Below, in pieces: positions 46,478-57,826 of a stretch of DNA of 64,000 nucleotides; positions within the stretch are counted from its first letter, which is position 1; each line of letters opens with the position of its first letter. The translations under genes and the position numbers were made by a program. The DNA is from Sepiola atlantica. Taxonomy: Eukaryota > Mollusca > Cephalopoda > Sepiida > Sepiolidae. The stretch lies in NCBI GenBank assembly GCA_963556195.1, contig OY744520.1, positions 3,807,501 through 3,871,500 on the forward strand, read 5' to 3'. The notes beneath the pieces are model-generated. The model saw only the letters and a list, made by a program, of their open reading frames with translations. It was not told where the DNA came from and did not search any database.

Positions 46478-46674
46478 AACATTTAATTTGAATAAATAAT
46501 GTTTGTAAGAAAAAAACTTTAATGGTGATCATTGGTGTTCTGAAGGGAATGCTTTGGTAAACCTTTATAAAATCGCATATACATGCTCTGTACTATTTAA
46601 TCGAGTATCATCCAGCTTGTTTTCATTGGCATAACCCCGGTCTTCACTGAATGATCTATTTTATGAGTGAAAAA
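46478..46674. other. Unassigned spacer
   Basis: Nothing recognised. Confidence 0.45.
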
Positions 46675-46806
<132 letters not shown>

Positions 46807-46854
46807 CATTTGCAATTTTTACATTGAGATGCATCTTACATTCATTCAGTGTCG

Positions 46855-46985
46855 TATGATGGCGTAGGGGTTAGCAGCGCCGACTGTCAGCTCGACGTTA
46901 ACGTTTCGATCCAGGCTTGAAACACTAACTGGTCTGACCGCATTGATGATCTGTGAAACAGCGAAACAGTCTGTATGTTGATGAT
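46855..46985 (+). mobile_element. tRNA-SINE-like unit ending in a hammerhead-like motif
   Basis: GATGGCGTAGGGGTTAGCAG resembles a tRNA head with A-box, and GTTTCGATCCAGGCTTG a B-box. The 3' end is a hammerhead-like layout: TTGATGA (46943-46949; the first core base is U, not C), hairpin CTGT-GAA-ACAG, GAA at 46963-46965, and helix III ACA/TGT around GTC. A46975 sits in position 17, and helix I pairs GCA with TGT (one wobble). (AT)n follows at 46986. The U at core position 3 should abolish cleavage. Confidence 0.45.
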
Positions 46986-46992
46986 TATATAT

Positions 46993-47067
<75 letters not shown>

Positions 47068-47098
47068 TCAGTATTTTACATCCATGAACACTCATATG

Positions 47099-47159
<61 letters not shown>
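46986..47159. repeat. Two (AT)n tracts
   Basis: 46986-47064 and 47102-47159, separated by ACTCAGTATTTTACATCC and neighbouring bases. Confidence 0.97.
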
Positions 47160-47161
<2 letters not shown>

Positions 47162-47960
47162 CAATTTCTGAAATTAAAATAAGTATGAGATATGAAGCTC
47201 TGAAAAACGTAGAACATTTATAACGTGTTCAAATCAGCATTATTCTAAATATTTCAACATTAAAAACCTCCATTAATAAATAAACATACGTATACATATA
47301 GATCATATAGATTTCTAATTTCACACAAAATAACATTCTAATATTACATTCATAAAACACATATGTATGAGACAATACACATCAGTGCATATATGATATG
47401 ATATGATCATGGACTCTCCCGTCGATTTTTACGTATGAGTGCCCCACCAGGAGCTGCCCGCGCGTGAATTTCTAATTGCAAGGGTTGCGCAACTTCCAAC
47501 AACCGCTCTCCTGAGTCGGCATTGCTTGATTCCAATGGCAAGTAGTAATACAAGACGACTGGAAACAATGCCGAGATAAGTAGAAAGCACATACAGCTTG
47601 TTTCTCTGACAGACTGTTATGAGTCTTTTCTGTATTATTGGAAGCGTCTGTTCTTTAATATATCGGTTGGTCGTTCGTTCTATTAACATTTTGTGGGCCA
47701 TAGCATTATGTTCGGTTTTCATAGTTATATTTTAAATAGCCTATTTGTCACGGTTACGCAACTTTTTAATAGGTATACGTTTAAAATATTAGTTTCATTG
47801 CTAACCATGCATATCTAATGGGCGTATCTAAAGAGTATCTATTCTTCGTTTTCTCTATCATAATTAGTTTTGTACAGCGTATTATGAAAAGCTGTTTACC
47901 CAAAACAAAACAGTTCTTTTAACCAAAATGTAACAAAAAAGTAGAAACAAATTACAACAT
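47160..47960. other. Unassigned DNA
   Basis: A GC-richer patch at 47420-47540 has overlapping minus-strand frames (47407-47592, 47429-47722) with no motif. Confidence 0.45.
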
Positions 47961-47965
47961 TATAG

Positions 47966-48335
47966 TAGGAGTAACAAGAGTTTCTGGACTACAATTTCAC
48001 ATAAAAGTTTGTGGTCGATCCTTTTTGTAGTGGTAACATGAATTTCCTTCCTACCATTTTTGTGGGTATGATAAGAGTTACATACCCACCATTATTTTGG
48101 GGGTAACAAGAATTACTGGCCCACCAATTTTGTAGGGGTAACAAGACTCTCAGGCCCACCAGTTTTTTAGGCGTTTGTAGGAGTAACAATACTTTCGGGC
48201 CCACCATTTTTGTAGGGGTGACGACACGTTAGGCCCCACCATACTCTGTAGGAGTAACACTCGTTTGGTAGGCGTTGTAAGACTTCTGGGCCACCATTTG
48301 TGTAGGCGTAACAACAGTTTCAGGCGATCCTTTAT
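47966..48335. repeat. Minisatellite, about 35-bp unit, nine or ten copies
   Basis: The unit is close to GTAGGGGTAACAAGA-TTTC-GGCCCACCATTTTT. Unit starts recur near 47966, 48028, 48062, 48099, 48133, 48176, 48213, 48249 and 48300. On the minus strand the units translate as repeated LLLPLQK-NWWA, which explains the frames at 47989-48207 and 48150-48413; these are not considered genes. Confidence 0.8.
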
Positions 48336-48870
48336 ATACACTTCAGTGATATTAATATACAGCTTACGTTGTAAATGTACCTGTTTTGCCGACCTTAAAC
48401 GAAACCTTTTCAAATCGTATTTCCATTATTTACTATATAAAAAGATAACTTGAATAATTTATTCTATCAAGTGTTTACATATTCTTTAACGTTTAATATT
48501 AAGACCAGTCTAGTCTGGCATAAGGCTATTTTGTATTTTGCAATACTTCAAACTTGTTGACATGCCATAGATTGATATTTTCTTTTTCTTACTATAAAAC
48601 GAGTCTAAATTTAGTCTCGATCTTTCTACATACTCAGGCCATGTAGCAGTTCGAATAATGTTTGCAACATGGATATTGTGCATTTAGTATCTTATTTAAG
48701 TTACATTATTCTATATGCAATAGATTCGACAGAATTAAAACACAGCACAGAGGGTTAACAGTCAACACATAACCATAGGAACATTGGCAACCTTCATGTA
48801 TTTGCTGTTGTGATACATGATTCTAAGAGACCTGGCAAAAGAAAGTAATACTATCGTAACTTTGATATTA
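48336..48870. other. Unassigned AT-rich DNA
   Basis: Nothing recognised. Confidence 0.45.
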
Positions 48871-48935
48871 ATATATATATATATATGTATGTATTCCCAT
48901 ATGTAACTAATAATGTTTGTATAAATACAAATATA
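48871..48935 (+). repeat. (AT)n plus end fragment of the 2091-2305 foldback family
   Basis: After a short (AT)n (48871-48886) comes CATATGTAACTAATAATG then TTTGTATAAATACAAATATA. This is the outer part of the foldback's right arm at 2266-2300. The hammerhead core is absent, replaced by the (AT)n. Confidence 0.6.
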
Positions 48936-49277
48936 TAGGGCAGCAGATCTGAGACACAAATGAAGATATATAATAATGTTAATATTAATATGTATAGAGA
49001 TAATAATCATAATAATGATAAATGCTTAACGATAGCTCCGCTCGTCAGATGTATATGTATGTCTTATACCTCCTATAGAGTTGACTGCGAATTCAAACAC
49101 ATTTATATTAACACGAATAATCACTCTATATATCACACCATATATGTCTGTCTGTCTGTCTGTTTCTATGTGTGTGTAATAGTTGCGTGTGTTCTATTGA
49201 ATGAAATGTAAGCGTATCTACATACATTTAAAAAAAATATTTCCATATAACCTTATATGAGGCAGACAATATAAGTA
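48936..49277. other. Unassigned DNA with (TCTG)n
   Basis: A (TCTG)n stretch at about 49146-49162, otherwise unassigned. Confidence 0.5.
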
Positions 49278-49640
49278 TTCCCCCTGTGGGAGCTATGAGA
49301 GTACAATTATCTTAAAACTTCAAATATATGTAATTTTTTGAACATCTGCATCGTACTAATAAAATATTCTTAAAAAGAATTAAAAGTTGTCCGAAACTTT
49401 AAGTACTCTTTTAACCTAAGGGACCCATGGGGAGAGATCTTCTTTTAAAACTTATAATATATCTTATTTTGATGAAAATTATATCATATGTATAACCTTA
49501 TCCGGGCAAAACTATATAAGTTGCCACTAATCACTACGTTACCATTCATGTGCTCGAATATCTACGTACTATACCTCTCAGACTCTCATGGGGACAGAAC
49601 CTCTTTTAAAACTTCAAATACGTATATCTGATTTTTCTCA
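49278..49640. repeat. Degenerate tandem repeat, about 150-bp unit
   Basis: The anchor (CATGGGGA-AGA--CTCTTTTAAAACTTCAAATA) appears near 49285, 49435 and 49585, about 150 bp apart. The rest of each unit has diverged strongly. Confidence 0.5.
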
Positions 49641-49900
49641 TGAGTGTTATTTTAAAATTCGACTTACCAAATCTCTGGATTGTTTATTGAGGAAAGTATC
49701 AGACTGACAAAATGAATGTGCATTTTAGATTCATTCCCTCACTGCCGATTTTCACAAAATAACATTATATGAGATCGATGAATATAGTTTTCCTTAATTT
49801 AATAAAATGTAAGTGGCTAATGTTTGTATATGTAGTATATAACGCAATCCCGTGTGTCTGGCTGTATGTCTGGCTGTATGTCTGTCTGTCTGTCTGTCTA
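49640..49900 (+). mobile_element. SINE-like unit, copy 1
   Basis: Starts CATGAGTGTTATTTTAAA, contains GTATCAGACTG and later AAAATGTAAGTGGCTAATGTTTG, and ends in (TCTG)n at 49855-49899. It parallels copy 2 but the tRNA-like boxes are worn. Confidence 0.5.
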
Positions 49901-50151
49901 TGGGTCTTTCCCTCTTTATATTTCGCTCGTTCTTTATCGTTTTCTATATATCTAGATCTATGAATATATTTTATATATGCTATTCAAGAAGAGAGCTTCT
50001 GTGTGCGTAAATGTATTTTTATATAGAGACAAAATAGAGGATGTACCTAAAATATAAATTCTTCTACACATATAGAATATTATTAAGAACACATGGGCAT
50101 CTTTATGCCTCTCTAGATTCTTATAAAAAAGCTATGATTCTTTAATAACAT

Positions 50152-50375
50152 TTACTTATGAGTGTTATTTTTAAAGATGTTACGAATGACTACATATCTC
50201 AGTTCGAGCAGTATCAGACTGTAACCTCGGGGTTGCGTTTTCGATTCTACGCCTCCCGATTAAAAAAATTAAATCAAAGAATATATATTTACTTTTTTTG
50301 ATATAATAAAATGAAATTGAACAATGTTGGTGTATTTAGTATGTAAGGCCTCTCCGTCAGTCCGTCTGTTTTCTT
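50152..50375 (+). mobile_element. SINE-like unit, copy 2, with tRNA-like boxes
   Basis: TTATGAGTGTTATTTTTAAA, then ATCTCAGTTCGAGCAGTATC and GGGTTGCGTTTTCGATTCTACG (A- and B-box-like), then AAAATGAAATTGAACAATG and CTCCGTCAGTCCGTCTG. It lies about 515 bp after copy 1 and ends at a (TC)n tract. No target duplication is evident. Confidence 0.5.
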
Positions 50376-50405
50376 CTCTCTCTCTCTCTCTTTCTCTCTC
50401 TCTCA

Positions 50406-50441
<36 letters not shown>

Positions 50442-50492
50442 CTTTGTATCGCTCTCTTTCTCTCTATATGTAGATATATCTAAATATGCTGT

Positions 50493-50549
<57 letters not shown>
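50374..50549. repeat. (TC)n and two (AT)n tracts
   Basis: TC 50374-50417, AT 50417-50441 and AT 50494-50548. Confidence 0.97.
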
Positions 50550-50553
<4 letters not shown>

Positions 50554-50599
50554 GGAAGATTCCTAACCATTACAAATATATAAAGAAAAAAAAGAAAAA

Positions 50600-50775
50600 C
50601 AAAAAGAATCATTTTAGTCCGAAGTCATTCGGTGGAAAATTACTTCTATAAGTTAATTTATTTTAAGCAGTTACTATATTAGTTTGCGTCCAATAATGTA
50701 CGCTAGTCTTAACATTATTTATGGGATCATCAGTTGTTTACCATGAAAACCTATATCGGGAATTTAAAAACAAAA
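50600..50775 (+). repeat. Repeat family C, copy 1
   Basis: Matches 62437-62593: GTCATTCGGTGGAAAATTAC versus GTCCTTAGGTGGAAAATTAC, then CTTAACATTATT and GGGATCATCAGTTGTTTACC followed by ATGAAAA. Both copies start about 50 bp after an (AT)n tract. Function unknown. Confidence 0.8.
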
Positions 50776-50999
50776 CAGTATTTTATTTCATGGCTTCCCA
50801 GCAGAGTTGATCTGACCTCACTTCCCTTAAAAGGCAAGAACATAAACGTTCCGTATATTAGATCTAAGTTTTGTTCCAGATAGACGTTTTGCTAACTTAT
50901 ATTGGTTATTTAAAAAAATGTCTTCCCCACCTGCGCTGCTAGTCTGTGTCAATAAATTTTATCCGTTAATTACAAAATATTTGTTAGTATTTTAAAGTG

Positions 51000-51054
<55 letters not shown>

Positions 51055-52643
51055 GAATGAATGCGACATATTTTTTTTATTCACCATGCATTTATTTCAT
51101 CAATAGAGATCACTGTAATTTACGTTAATAATACACTATATTTCCTTGAAATACTCTATTTATAGAAACAAGCAAACTTAAAGACAATCTGTTGTTTATC
51201 TAATTGCCATTATTATCTATTTAAACAATTTATTATAAATAACTCTTTGTTTCTATTTGATTTAAAGTCGGTAGTTCTATTTGTCGATATATATATATAT
51301 ATATGGAATAGTTTGTCGATAATTACAGCAATTAAGTAAATGATAATAACAAAAAAGATCAAAACATTTAAATCATGTGTAGTTCTTCTAAAAGAACGTG
51401 CGCCAAAAACATATTTTTCATAACTTAACATGTCCGGTTTGATTCTGTATCTCTACTGCTGTAAGCAATATTTTTATTGCTAATTTAGTAATAATTGATT
51501 TAAATAATTTAAAGACAAATGATTAGTTTCAAAAATAGTGTCGACCCTCTTCTACCTAGGGTATACCTTTTTCAAACTAATTATTTAATTGTTATTCTTC
51601 TCCGCCGCATCCACAACAATCGACAAACTATAAAAAAAAATTTTGTTTTAATTAGCTATTTGTTATATATACCTCATTGTTACAGCTATTTTATCAAGTT
51701 AAAACATACTTTCATAATTAAACACTTTCAAAATGCCTGCTTTTTATTTCAACAATTAATTTTCGTAGTGTTTACATTCGCCTCAAAAATAAATAACTTA
51801 TTTCTTAATTAATTAAATAAATGCAGCATTTGTAAAGTTTTAAAACAGTGTTTGTATTTTAACTATTCTGTGTAAATCACAAACACAATTGATTCATACT
51901 TAAGCATAATTGTAGATTAACATCCTTTGTTAAATCAGCAACACTCCCGCACAGAAAATAGATTCTACTTTTTAGGTGATTACGTGGGGACATCCTTAAA
52001 ATCTTGGAAAACTAATGAAAAGAAAAAAAGCTGAATTTGGAATTTAATGTAAAGTGATCCCTTCATTATCGTTTTAAATAAAATCCTTATTTTTTTCTAT
52101 GGAAGCTAAATCCGCTGCCTTTTTGTTGGGTGGACACTTTATTAGCTGATTACGCGTGGTTGCATTAAATTACCACTCAGACTTAGGGGCAGTGGTAATA
52201 AAACTATATTAACTGCCTGAAAATTATGATAGCCCGGAATTGGGAGATTATATTACGTTAAATATGTATGATATTGATCTACCCACTTAAATTCAAACAC
52301 GCAGACACATGGATAACAGGAATAATAGATTCAAAGGCGCTTCTAACATTTTATTAGAGAAATGTACTAAAATGAACACACGCGAAAATGATCTACGGAA
52401 GTTAAGGTCAGATATACGCACGTATATTTAAAACATGGATAGTTTTGAGCCAGAGAAGCACATTATTAGAAAACCCAAACACACGCGAGCATGCGCAGAA
52501 ACGGCAAACTGTTCAAAACAAAAACATCTGAAGAGAGCCAAGATGATCTAAACGCGTTATCAAATCATAAAATAATAAAATGATAGACAATCATTTAAAA
52601 ATGTTTTCTTTTAATTTACAAATACTGGTAGCCTCATTGACAG

Positions 52644-52646
<3 letters not shown>
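50776..52646. other. Unassigned AT-rich DNA with two short (AT)n tracts
   Basis: (AT)n at 51000-51050 and 51287-51304. The frame at 51519-51812 (+) has no motif. Confidence 0.5.

Positions 52647-52740
<94 letters not shown>
52647..52740. repeat. (AT)n tract
   Basis: 94 bp, the longest uninterrupted pure tract. Confidence 0.98.
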
Positions 52741-52742
<2 letters not shown>

Positions 52743-53054
52743 GTGTTTTTGATTAATGACACTGTTTTTTTTTTCAATTTTTCGAATAGTCCATTTAGTA
52801 TTACCGTCAGATAAGTGTATATAAGTAATGTGTGTCTATTGCCTCATTTGTATTATCTTTTTGCCATTCACCGGTTCATCGTCATCTTGCCGGGCTAGTC
52901 TTTATGTGTTTGCAACTATGTATTTACTGTTAATTTAGGACTGAACATGAGTGTCTCTAGTGATAAAATATTGCATGCAAACGTGATAACATTCAACACG
53001 CGGCCACAATTCAAGAGGATGATTATTTAACAGCTAATGATGGGTTAATGCTAC
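52741..53054. other. Unassigned spacer
   Basis: Nothing recognised. Confidence 0.45.
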
Positions 53055-53456
53055 TTACTTCGCCAGACCCTTCAGAATTATGTGGCAGGTTTCATAATAA
53101 ATTATGTGATGTCTTGTTTTAATGTAAATAGCTTCAAGAGTGTTTAATGTTTTAATGTTGATTTTGTGATATATTATTTTTGTATTATTAACTAAAAAGT
53201 GTTTATATTTAGAAGACGGACAATCTTGTTCTTTAGGGTTTTGACAAATTGACTTAGTGTCAGAGTAATATAAGAGAGCATCCTGGTAAGTATGTTTGTA
53301 GTAATACCGATGTAACAAATAGTGGTGCATCATTGTTGGATATATATTACCCCAAATAGCATTGAAACTGATAGGTTGGGTTGGACAAACATTGCGTCGC
53401 TTTTGTAATATTATCTTTCGGCCTACAAAATATGGTTTTATATTCTTATTGTTCAA
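53055..53456 (-). pseudogene. Possible Penelope-like GIY-YIG C-terminal fragment
   Basis: Open for 133 codons on the minus strand. The last 50 residues read YKHFLVNNTKIIYHKINIKT, then LNTLEAIYIKTR, then a terminal stretch rich in Ile and His. The pattern F..(N)xKII....L.TLEAIYIK..P is characteristic of the end of GIY-YIG domains in PLE-like proteins, where the Glu of the LEAIYI helix is the catalytic acid. The first 80 residues are not recognisable, and no GIY or YIG strand is visible. It is divergent from the copies at 722 and 11766, so it would be a separate lineage. Confidence 0.45.
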
Positions 53457-53689
53457 ATGCTATATTTGGTGTAGTATATTGACGTACGTATGTAATAAGT
53501 CTCCGGGCAGAGGCGTTCTTACATTTTAGCTAGTAGTTTAGGCCTATAAATGGAAGATTAAACAGAACACAATTAACATCTGATGCTTGTTTACTTAAGA
53601 TAAGGAAAATAACTACAAGAACCTGGATAAATATGTGCTATGTATATGGGGAGAATACTGTTACATGACATGTGTGCCAAAAATGATTT
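53457..53689. other. Unassigned spacer
   Basis: Nothing recognised. Confidence 0.45.
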
Positions 53690-54500
53690 ACTCGGTTCCG
53701 AAAATAACATCTATAGGTGGGAGTTGCTCCTCGCTTTTTTCGGCCAAAGGATCACTAAAGAAGTGAAAGGCGAAGTTGAATAAGATTGCCGTTTGACAAC
53801 CAAACAGATCCAACACATCAAGATTTAATGAATTGCATAAACTCGTTTATGTGTCTACACTTGATATTTTGGTTTCCCATAAACTGACAGAAGCAAATAT
53901 CGTATAAAATGTTTCCATTTGTGATTCGTTGCTCAAACGGGAACGCTATGAACCATTTTTTAAACGAATTGTTACTGGAGATGAAAAGTGGATTGTTTAC
54001 AGTAATGCGATACTCAGGAGAACGTAGTGAAGTGCAGGTGATCCACCAAAAAGCAAACTCAAAGCCGGCTTCGATACAAAAATAGTTATGTTATTAGTAT
54101 GGTGGGATTGGAAAGGTGATATCTTTTTTTGTTTACTTCTGTCTGTGAACATGACAATCAGTTCCGCGGTCTACTGTATACAGATAAATAAACGAAGTGA
54201 ATTTCTTCAGCAGAAAAGATCTAGTCACTCGTAAAAGTGTTATTTTACTCCATGAAAAATACAACGCCGTATACTACTTGAACTACTCGGGAAAAGTTGG
54301 TGATTTTTGGGTCGGAGATTTGTCTTCACCCTCCATTTTCTCAAATGTTATCTCTATCCGATTTCCATCTGTTTTGTTCAGAATTCATTGAAATGGAAAC
54401 AGTTTGATTCTGATGAAAACGTGAAACAGCATAACTTCTTCGAACAAGGAACGAATGGTGGTTGGTGAACATTGATGAAATAAATGTAAATAAGTTTTTT
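53690..54500 (+). pseudogene. Mariner (DD34D-type) transposase relic
   Basis: Across three frames: LDILVSHKLTEAN (about 53855-53893), the linker before the catalytic domain. KRIVTGDEKWIVY (53962-54000) holds the first catalytic Asp. KAGFDTKIVMLLVWWDWKGD lies at 54061-54120. LHEKYNAVYYLN (54249-54285) stands in place of HQDNARPH, with the second Asp lost. QMLSLSDFHLF (about 54340-54375) is in place of SPDLAPSDYHLF, the third Asp position altered. Such transposases cut at terminal repeats and insert at TA. The N-terminal helix-turn-helix is barely traceable and no terminal inverted repeats were found. A domesticated role is excluded by the stops. Confidence 0.8.
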
Positions 54501-54600
54501 TAATAAATACGCATATGATTTTAATATTCGCTTAAAAACAAAACACATAGTTTGGCCACCGCAATATAACAGTGTTTTTGTTTCTACTATTTTTCAAATT

Positions 54601-54759
54601 TTATATATATATATATATACATATATGAACACATATATACATATATATATATATACATATATATGTACACATATATACATATATATACACATATATATAT
54701 ACACACACATATATATACGCATATATATATAGTATATATATGTATATATATATACATGA

Positions 54760-54820
<61 letters not shown>
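54601..54820. repeat. Compound AT/AC-rich microsatellite
   Basis: Interspersed (AT)n and ACAC/CATATA units over 220 bp, then pure (AT)n at the end. Frames on both strands translate it as Ile-Tyr-His. Confidence 0.97.
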
Positions 54821-54823
<3 letters not shown>

Positions 54824-54964
54824 TTATATAGTAAGGCCGGCCATTCTGAGTAAATTTAATAACAAGCACTACTATTAGCTTCATTGCTAGATCCAACACG
54901 GTTGGTTGTTGTTGATCACTCTTCGCTGTTTGCTGTAAATACCCGCTGACTTGGCATTCCAAGC

Positions 54965-55110
54965 TAATTTGTGGTGGCCAACGAGTAACGCTCTTGACTG
55001 CGAATCAGTTGCGATTTGTTATCAAAGTTCGTGCAGCCGACCGTCAGGAATTAACTTCCTGCACTGAAAATTGTGTAAGCATGACACATCGATGTCTGCA
55101 GGTAATAAAT
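54965..55110 (+). mobile_element. tRNA-derived SINE
   Basis: GGTGGCCAACGAGTAACGCT (A-box region), CTCTTGACTGCGAATCAG (anticodon-arm-like) and AAAGTTCGTGCAGCCG (B-box-like) lie in the correct order and spacing of a tRNA head. An unrelated tail (CTGCACTGAAAATTGTGTAAG) and AT-rich sequence follow, then (AT)n. It is not a functional tRNA: the acceptor stem does not pair. Confidence 0.55.
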
Positions 55111-55133
55111 AATTAATATATATTTATAAAATA

Positions 55134-55191
<58 letters not shown>
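55134..55191. repeat. (AT)n tract
   Basis: Follows the SINE, then a (TG)n-like stretch to 55225. Confidence 0.97.
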
Positions 55192-55195
<4 letters not shown>

Positions 55196-55225
55196 GTGTG
55201 TGTATGTGTGTGTGTGCGTGTGCGC

Positions 55226-56249
55226 ACTATATGAGCAGGCAGTTTTTCTTTCAGATACTGTCATCTCTTAAGTACTTAAGGTAAGAATTCAATCCTGCTT
55301 ACAATATACATTTATACGCCTTTACGAACAACACTTACACTGCGTATGATAGTTTATGGCGTTGTCCTTAACTTTCGAAATGTTTTTTTTTTATTATTTA
55401 CTTTTTAAACCTTTTTTCTAGTTCCTCCTATCGAAATATTGATCTCCATTTAATCGGCAACAAGAAAAAGGAATGCTATGCACTAAAACAGAAAAAAAAC
55501 AAACGGTGTATATTTGAGCTGCTCTGATCTATTTGAACATTTATTTGATACCATTGTTTATGTACTTTTCAAACACACTTTTTACGAGAATGTTCTTGCT
55601 ATCGACATCGCACTGGAGGGAAATCGAAAGACTTGTAGCAAATGTTTCTTCTATCAATGTTAGAAAGTAACAATGTAAATAGATGTTCCGGCCATTAAGA
55701 TTTTGTGGATTTACCCAAGTACACTTGCCAGTAAATGTCGGCTGAATGCATATCCGTTAACTCGCAGTCATCTTCTATAAACTCTGAACCCAACGTTGCT
55801 ATTAACAAGTTTCGGTTACAGAAAGGTAACATTTTTGCCAATCGATAACCGACTCAGATCTGAGAGACATGAAAGATGTAAACATTTGATCGTGTAAAAT
55901 CTATAGTATTTAGAAAACATGGCTACGTTGAAACGTGAAAACATCAATATTTGCATAACTGCAATCCAATTCATAATGTATTAGTCATATAGCCCTTCCT
56001 TGTCCCAAATCTATTTAGACTTTAACAGTTGATAACTGACTCATTTTTTTATTTTAGAATTACATTTTTTTTAAATAATAGAGTTTGATTTAAGCCCGAA
56101 CAAAGGAAATCCATTCTTTGTTACAATTTTTAAATATATAAACATGAAAACAAGCGTAGAAAAGAAGTTGAACATATGTATTTATGTATCAAATACAAAT
56201 TGAACAAAAAACACTAGAAAAACAAAAAAAACTAAAAATAAAGAAACAA
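55226..56249. other. Unassigned AT-rich DNA
   Basis: Nothing recognised. Confidence 0.45.
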
Positions 56250-56254
56250 TTGAC

Positions 56255-56390
56255 TTATTCGTTCGGATACAACGAACGTTTTTAGAAAAAAAAGTATTTT
56301 TTTACATTCAAATACAACGAACGTCTTCAGAAAAAAGAGAAATTTCCCATTCGAATACGATGAACGTCCCTGGAAAAAAGTCATTTTTTC
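56255..56390. repeat. Three-copy degenerate tandem repeat
   Basis: Three units of TTCG(G/A)ATAC(A/G)A(C/T)GAACGT followed by TTAGAAAAAA-like runs, near 56258, 56308 and 56350. Confidence 0.6.
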
Positions 56391-56774
56391 TGTACAAAAC
56401 CGGCCAATCTCTTGTATACTTTTGTTTTTACTGTGTTTGATTTACTTTTTCATTTTGTCTTTTTCTACATCGTGTGCCGTCGAAATTTAATTTCATCATA
56501 TAGTCTGCGCTAATATAGTTTATCTAGTGAATACATGTTTTAGGTTATTATTAATGTAACACAAAAACATGCAACATTATTAATTAGTTCATAGATAAGA
56601 TGAATCGTTCACTTTGCTAAATATCTATTAGCTCGTCCTCTTGCACTCAAAACACACACTATAATAATATTGTTTAAGTTTTATGTAAGTATATATATAA
56701 AAATGACTCTTTTTTGCAGCCTTGCTCCTTAATTTTTTTTATTTTACTATGTAGCTTGAGTAGTTTTGTCACAT
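56391..56774. other. Unassigned DNA
   Basis: Nothing recognised. Confidence 0.45.
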
Positions 56775-57240
56775 GTGGCCAGGTGCACTAACCACAAGTC
56801 TCTTCATCTTCAAAAATATTACCTAATGAGGCCAACACGCTATACATAGCTCACACCTGCATCTAATCGCCGCAATGTGCCACCCCTATGTTTGTTTTAC
56901 AATAACTTCAATGGAATCCGCCCCGATAAACTTGTTGCACGGGTGGCCCCTTTAATGTAAATACTCTCGACTAACTCGACTACCAGCTAAATCTATCCTT
57001 CACTGTAAGTGTCTCTAGATTTAGAAAAGATTTCTTTTCTAATAGATAATTCCCTTGAAGTGCTATCCTTAAGAATTGTAATTCATTCTCTATGATCTCC
57101 GATTGTAGCAACATGCAGAATATTAAATATCACGTGAACAAACATCTCAATGTACAACTCCCTACCAATGATACCCCCTATGAATATGAGTTTGAATCAT
57201 GGCCATACCCATAACAGGCCGGCTAGACACACGTTTGACT
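56775..57240 (+). pseudogene. Jockey/CR1-like LINE, 3' end fragment (second copy)
   Basis: Parallel to 34640-34970 of the long copy. HLHLIAAMCHPYVCFTITSM (56850-56910) corresponds to the HRCNLASLCLFYKYF segment. LDYQLNLSFTVSVSRFRKDF (56975-57030) and MQNIKYHVNKHL (57114-57150) follow in order. RT is absent. The fragment ends without (AT)n. Confidence 0.65.
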
Positions 57241-57439
57241 GCTTAATCTGGGGGCCAGTCAGTCACCAGATAAACTTTTAGCTAGTAGCACTTCGTTGTC
57301 ACTTGTCCAAACAAATTTCATTCCGAAACTAAATTTTAACTCATCAAATTTATTTCAGCTGAGGTTCTGTTATTTCATCATTATTTACATTTGTATTATA
57401 AGCTCGTGAGTTAAAAGTCAGAATTGATTTTTTTTTATT
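57241..57439. other. Unassigned spacer
   Basis: Nothing recognised. Confidence 0.4.
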
Positions 57440-57440
57440 T

Positions 57441-57790
57441 GCATGTAAACGGCTATGTTCATTGACGAAATATCACGTTTACTTTTTTTATGTTTAAAAT
57501 GTATTGTCTTTTAGATTTTGTTAAAAAACTGTACATTCTGAATTTTAAATCTTTTATATATTCTTAGGAAGTATACTATAAATGTTTTAACGTTTTATTT
57601 ACATGTACACAGCTTTGCCCATTGACGAAATATCACTTTTACATTTTTTTAAGTAAAAAAAAATATTGTCTTTTAGAATTTGTTAATAAATCGTACATTT
57701 TGAATTACAAATTATTTATATATTCTTAGGAAGTTTACTTGATTTACATGTAAACAGCTTTGTTAATTCACAAAATATCACTTTTATTTT
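57441..57790. repeat. Three direct repeats, about 150-bp period, before the P-like element
   Basis: ACATGTAAACAGCTTTG...ATTGACGAAATATCAC-TTTAC starts at 57441, 57598 and 57742. Between copies, ATTGTCTTTTAGA, TTTGTTAA, GTACATT and TATATTCTTAGGAAGT also repeat. The array ends 40 bp before the presumed transposase start, so it may be the subterminal region of that element. Confidence 0.75.
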
Positions 57791-57826
57791 TTTTAAATTA
57801 ATATAATTTGTTGAATATTTCTCAAT

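Noticed and set aside
54965..55045. Functional tRNA gene
   Set aside because: The boxes are present but the acceptor stem does not pair and the sequence continues into a SINE-like tail.
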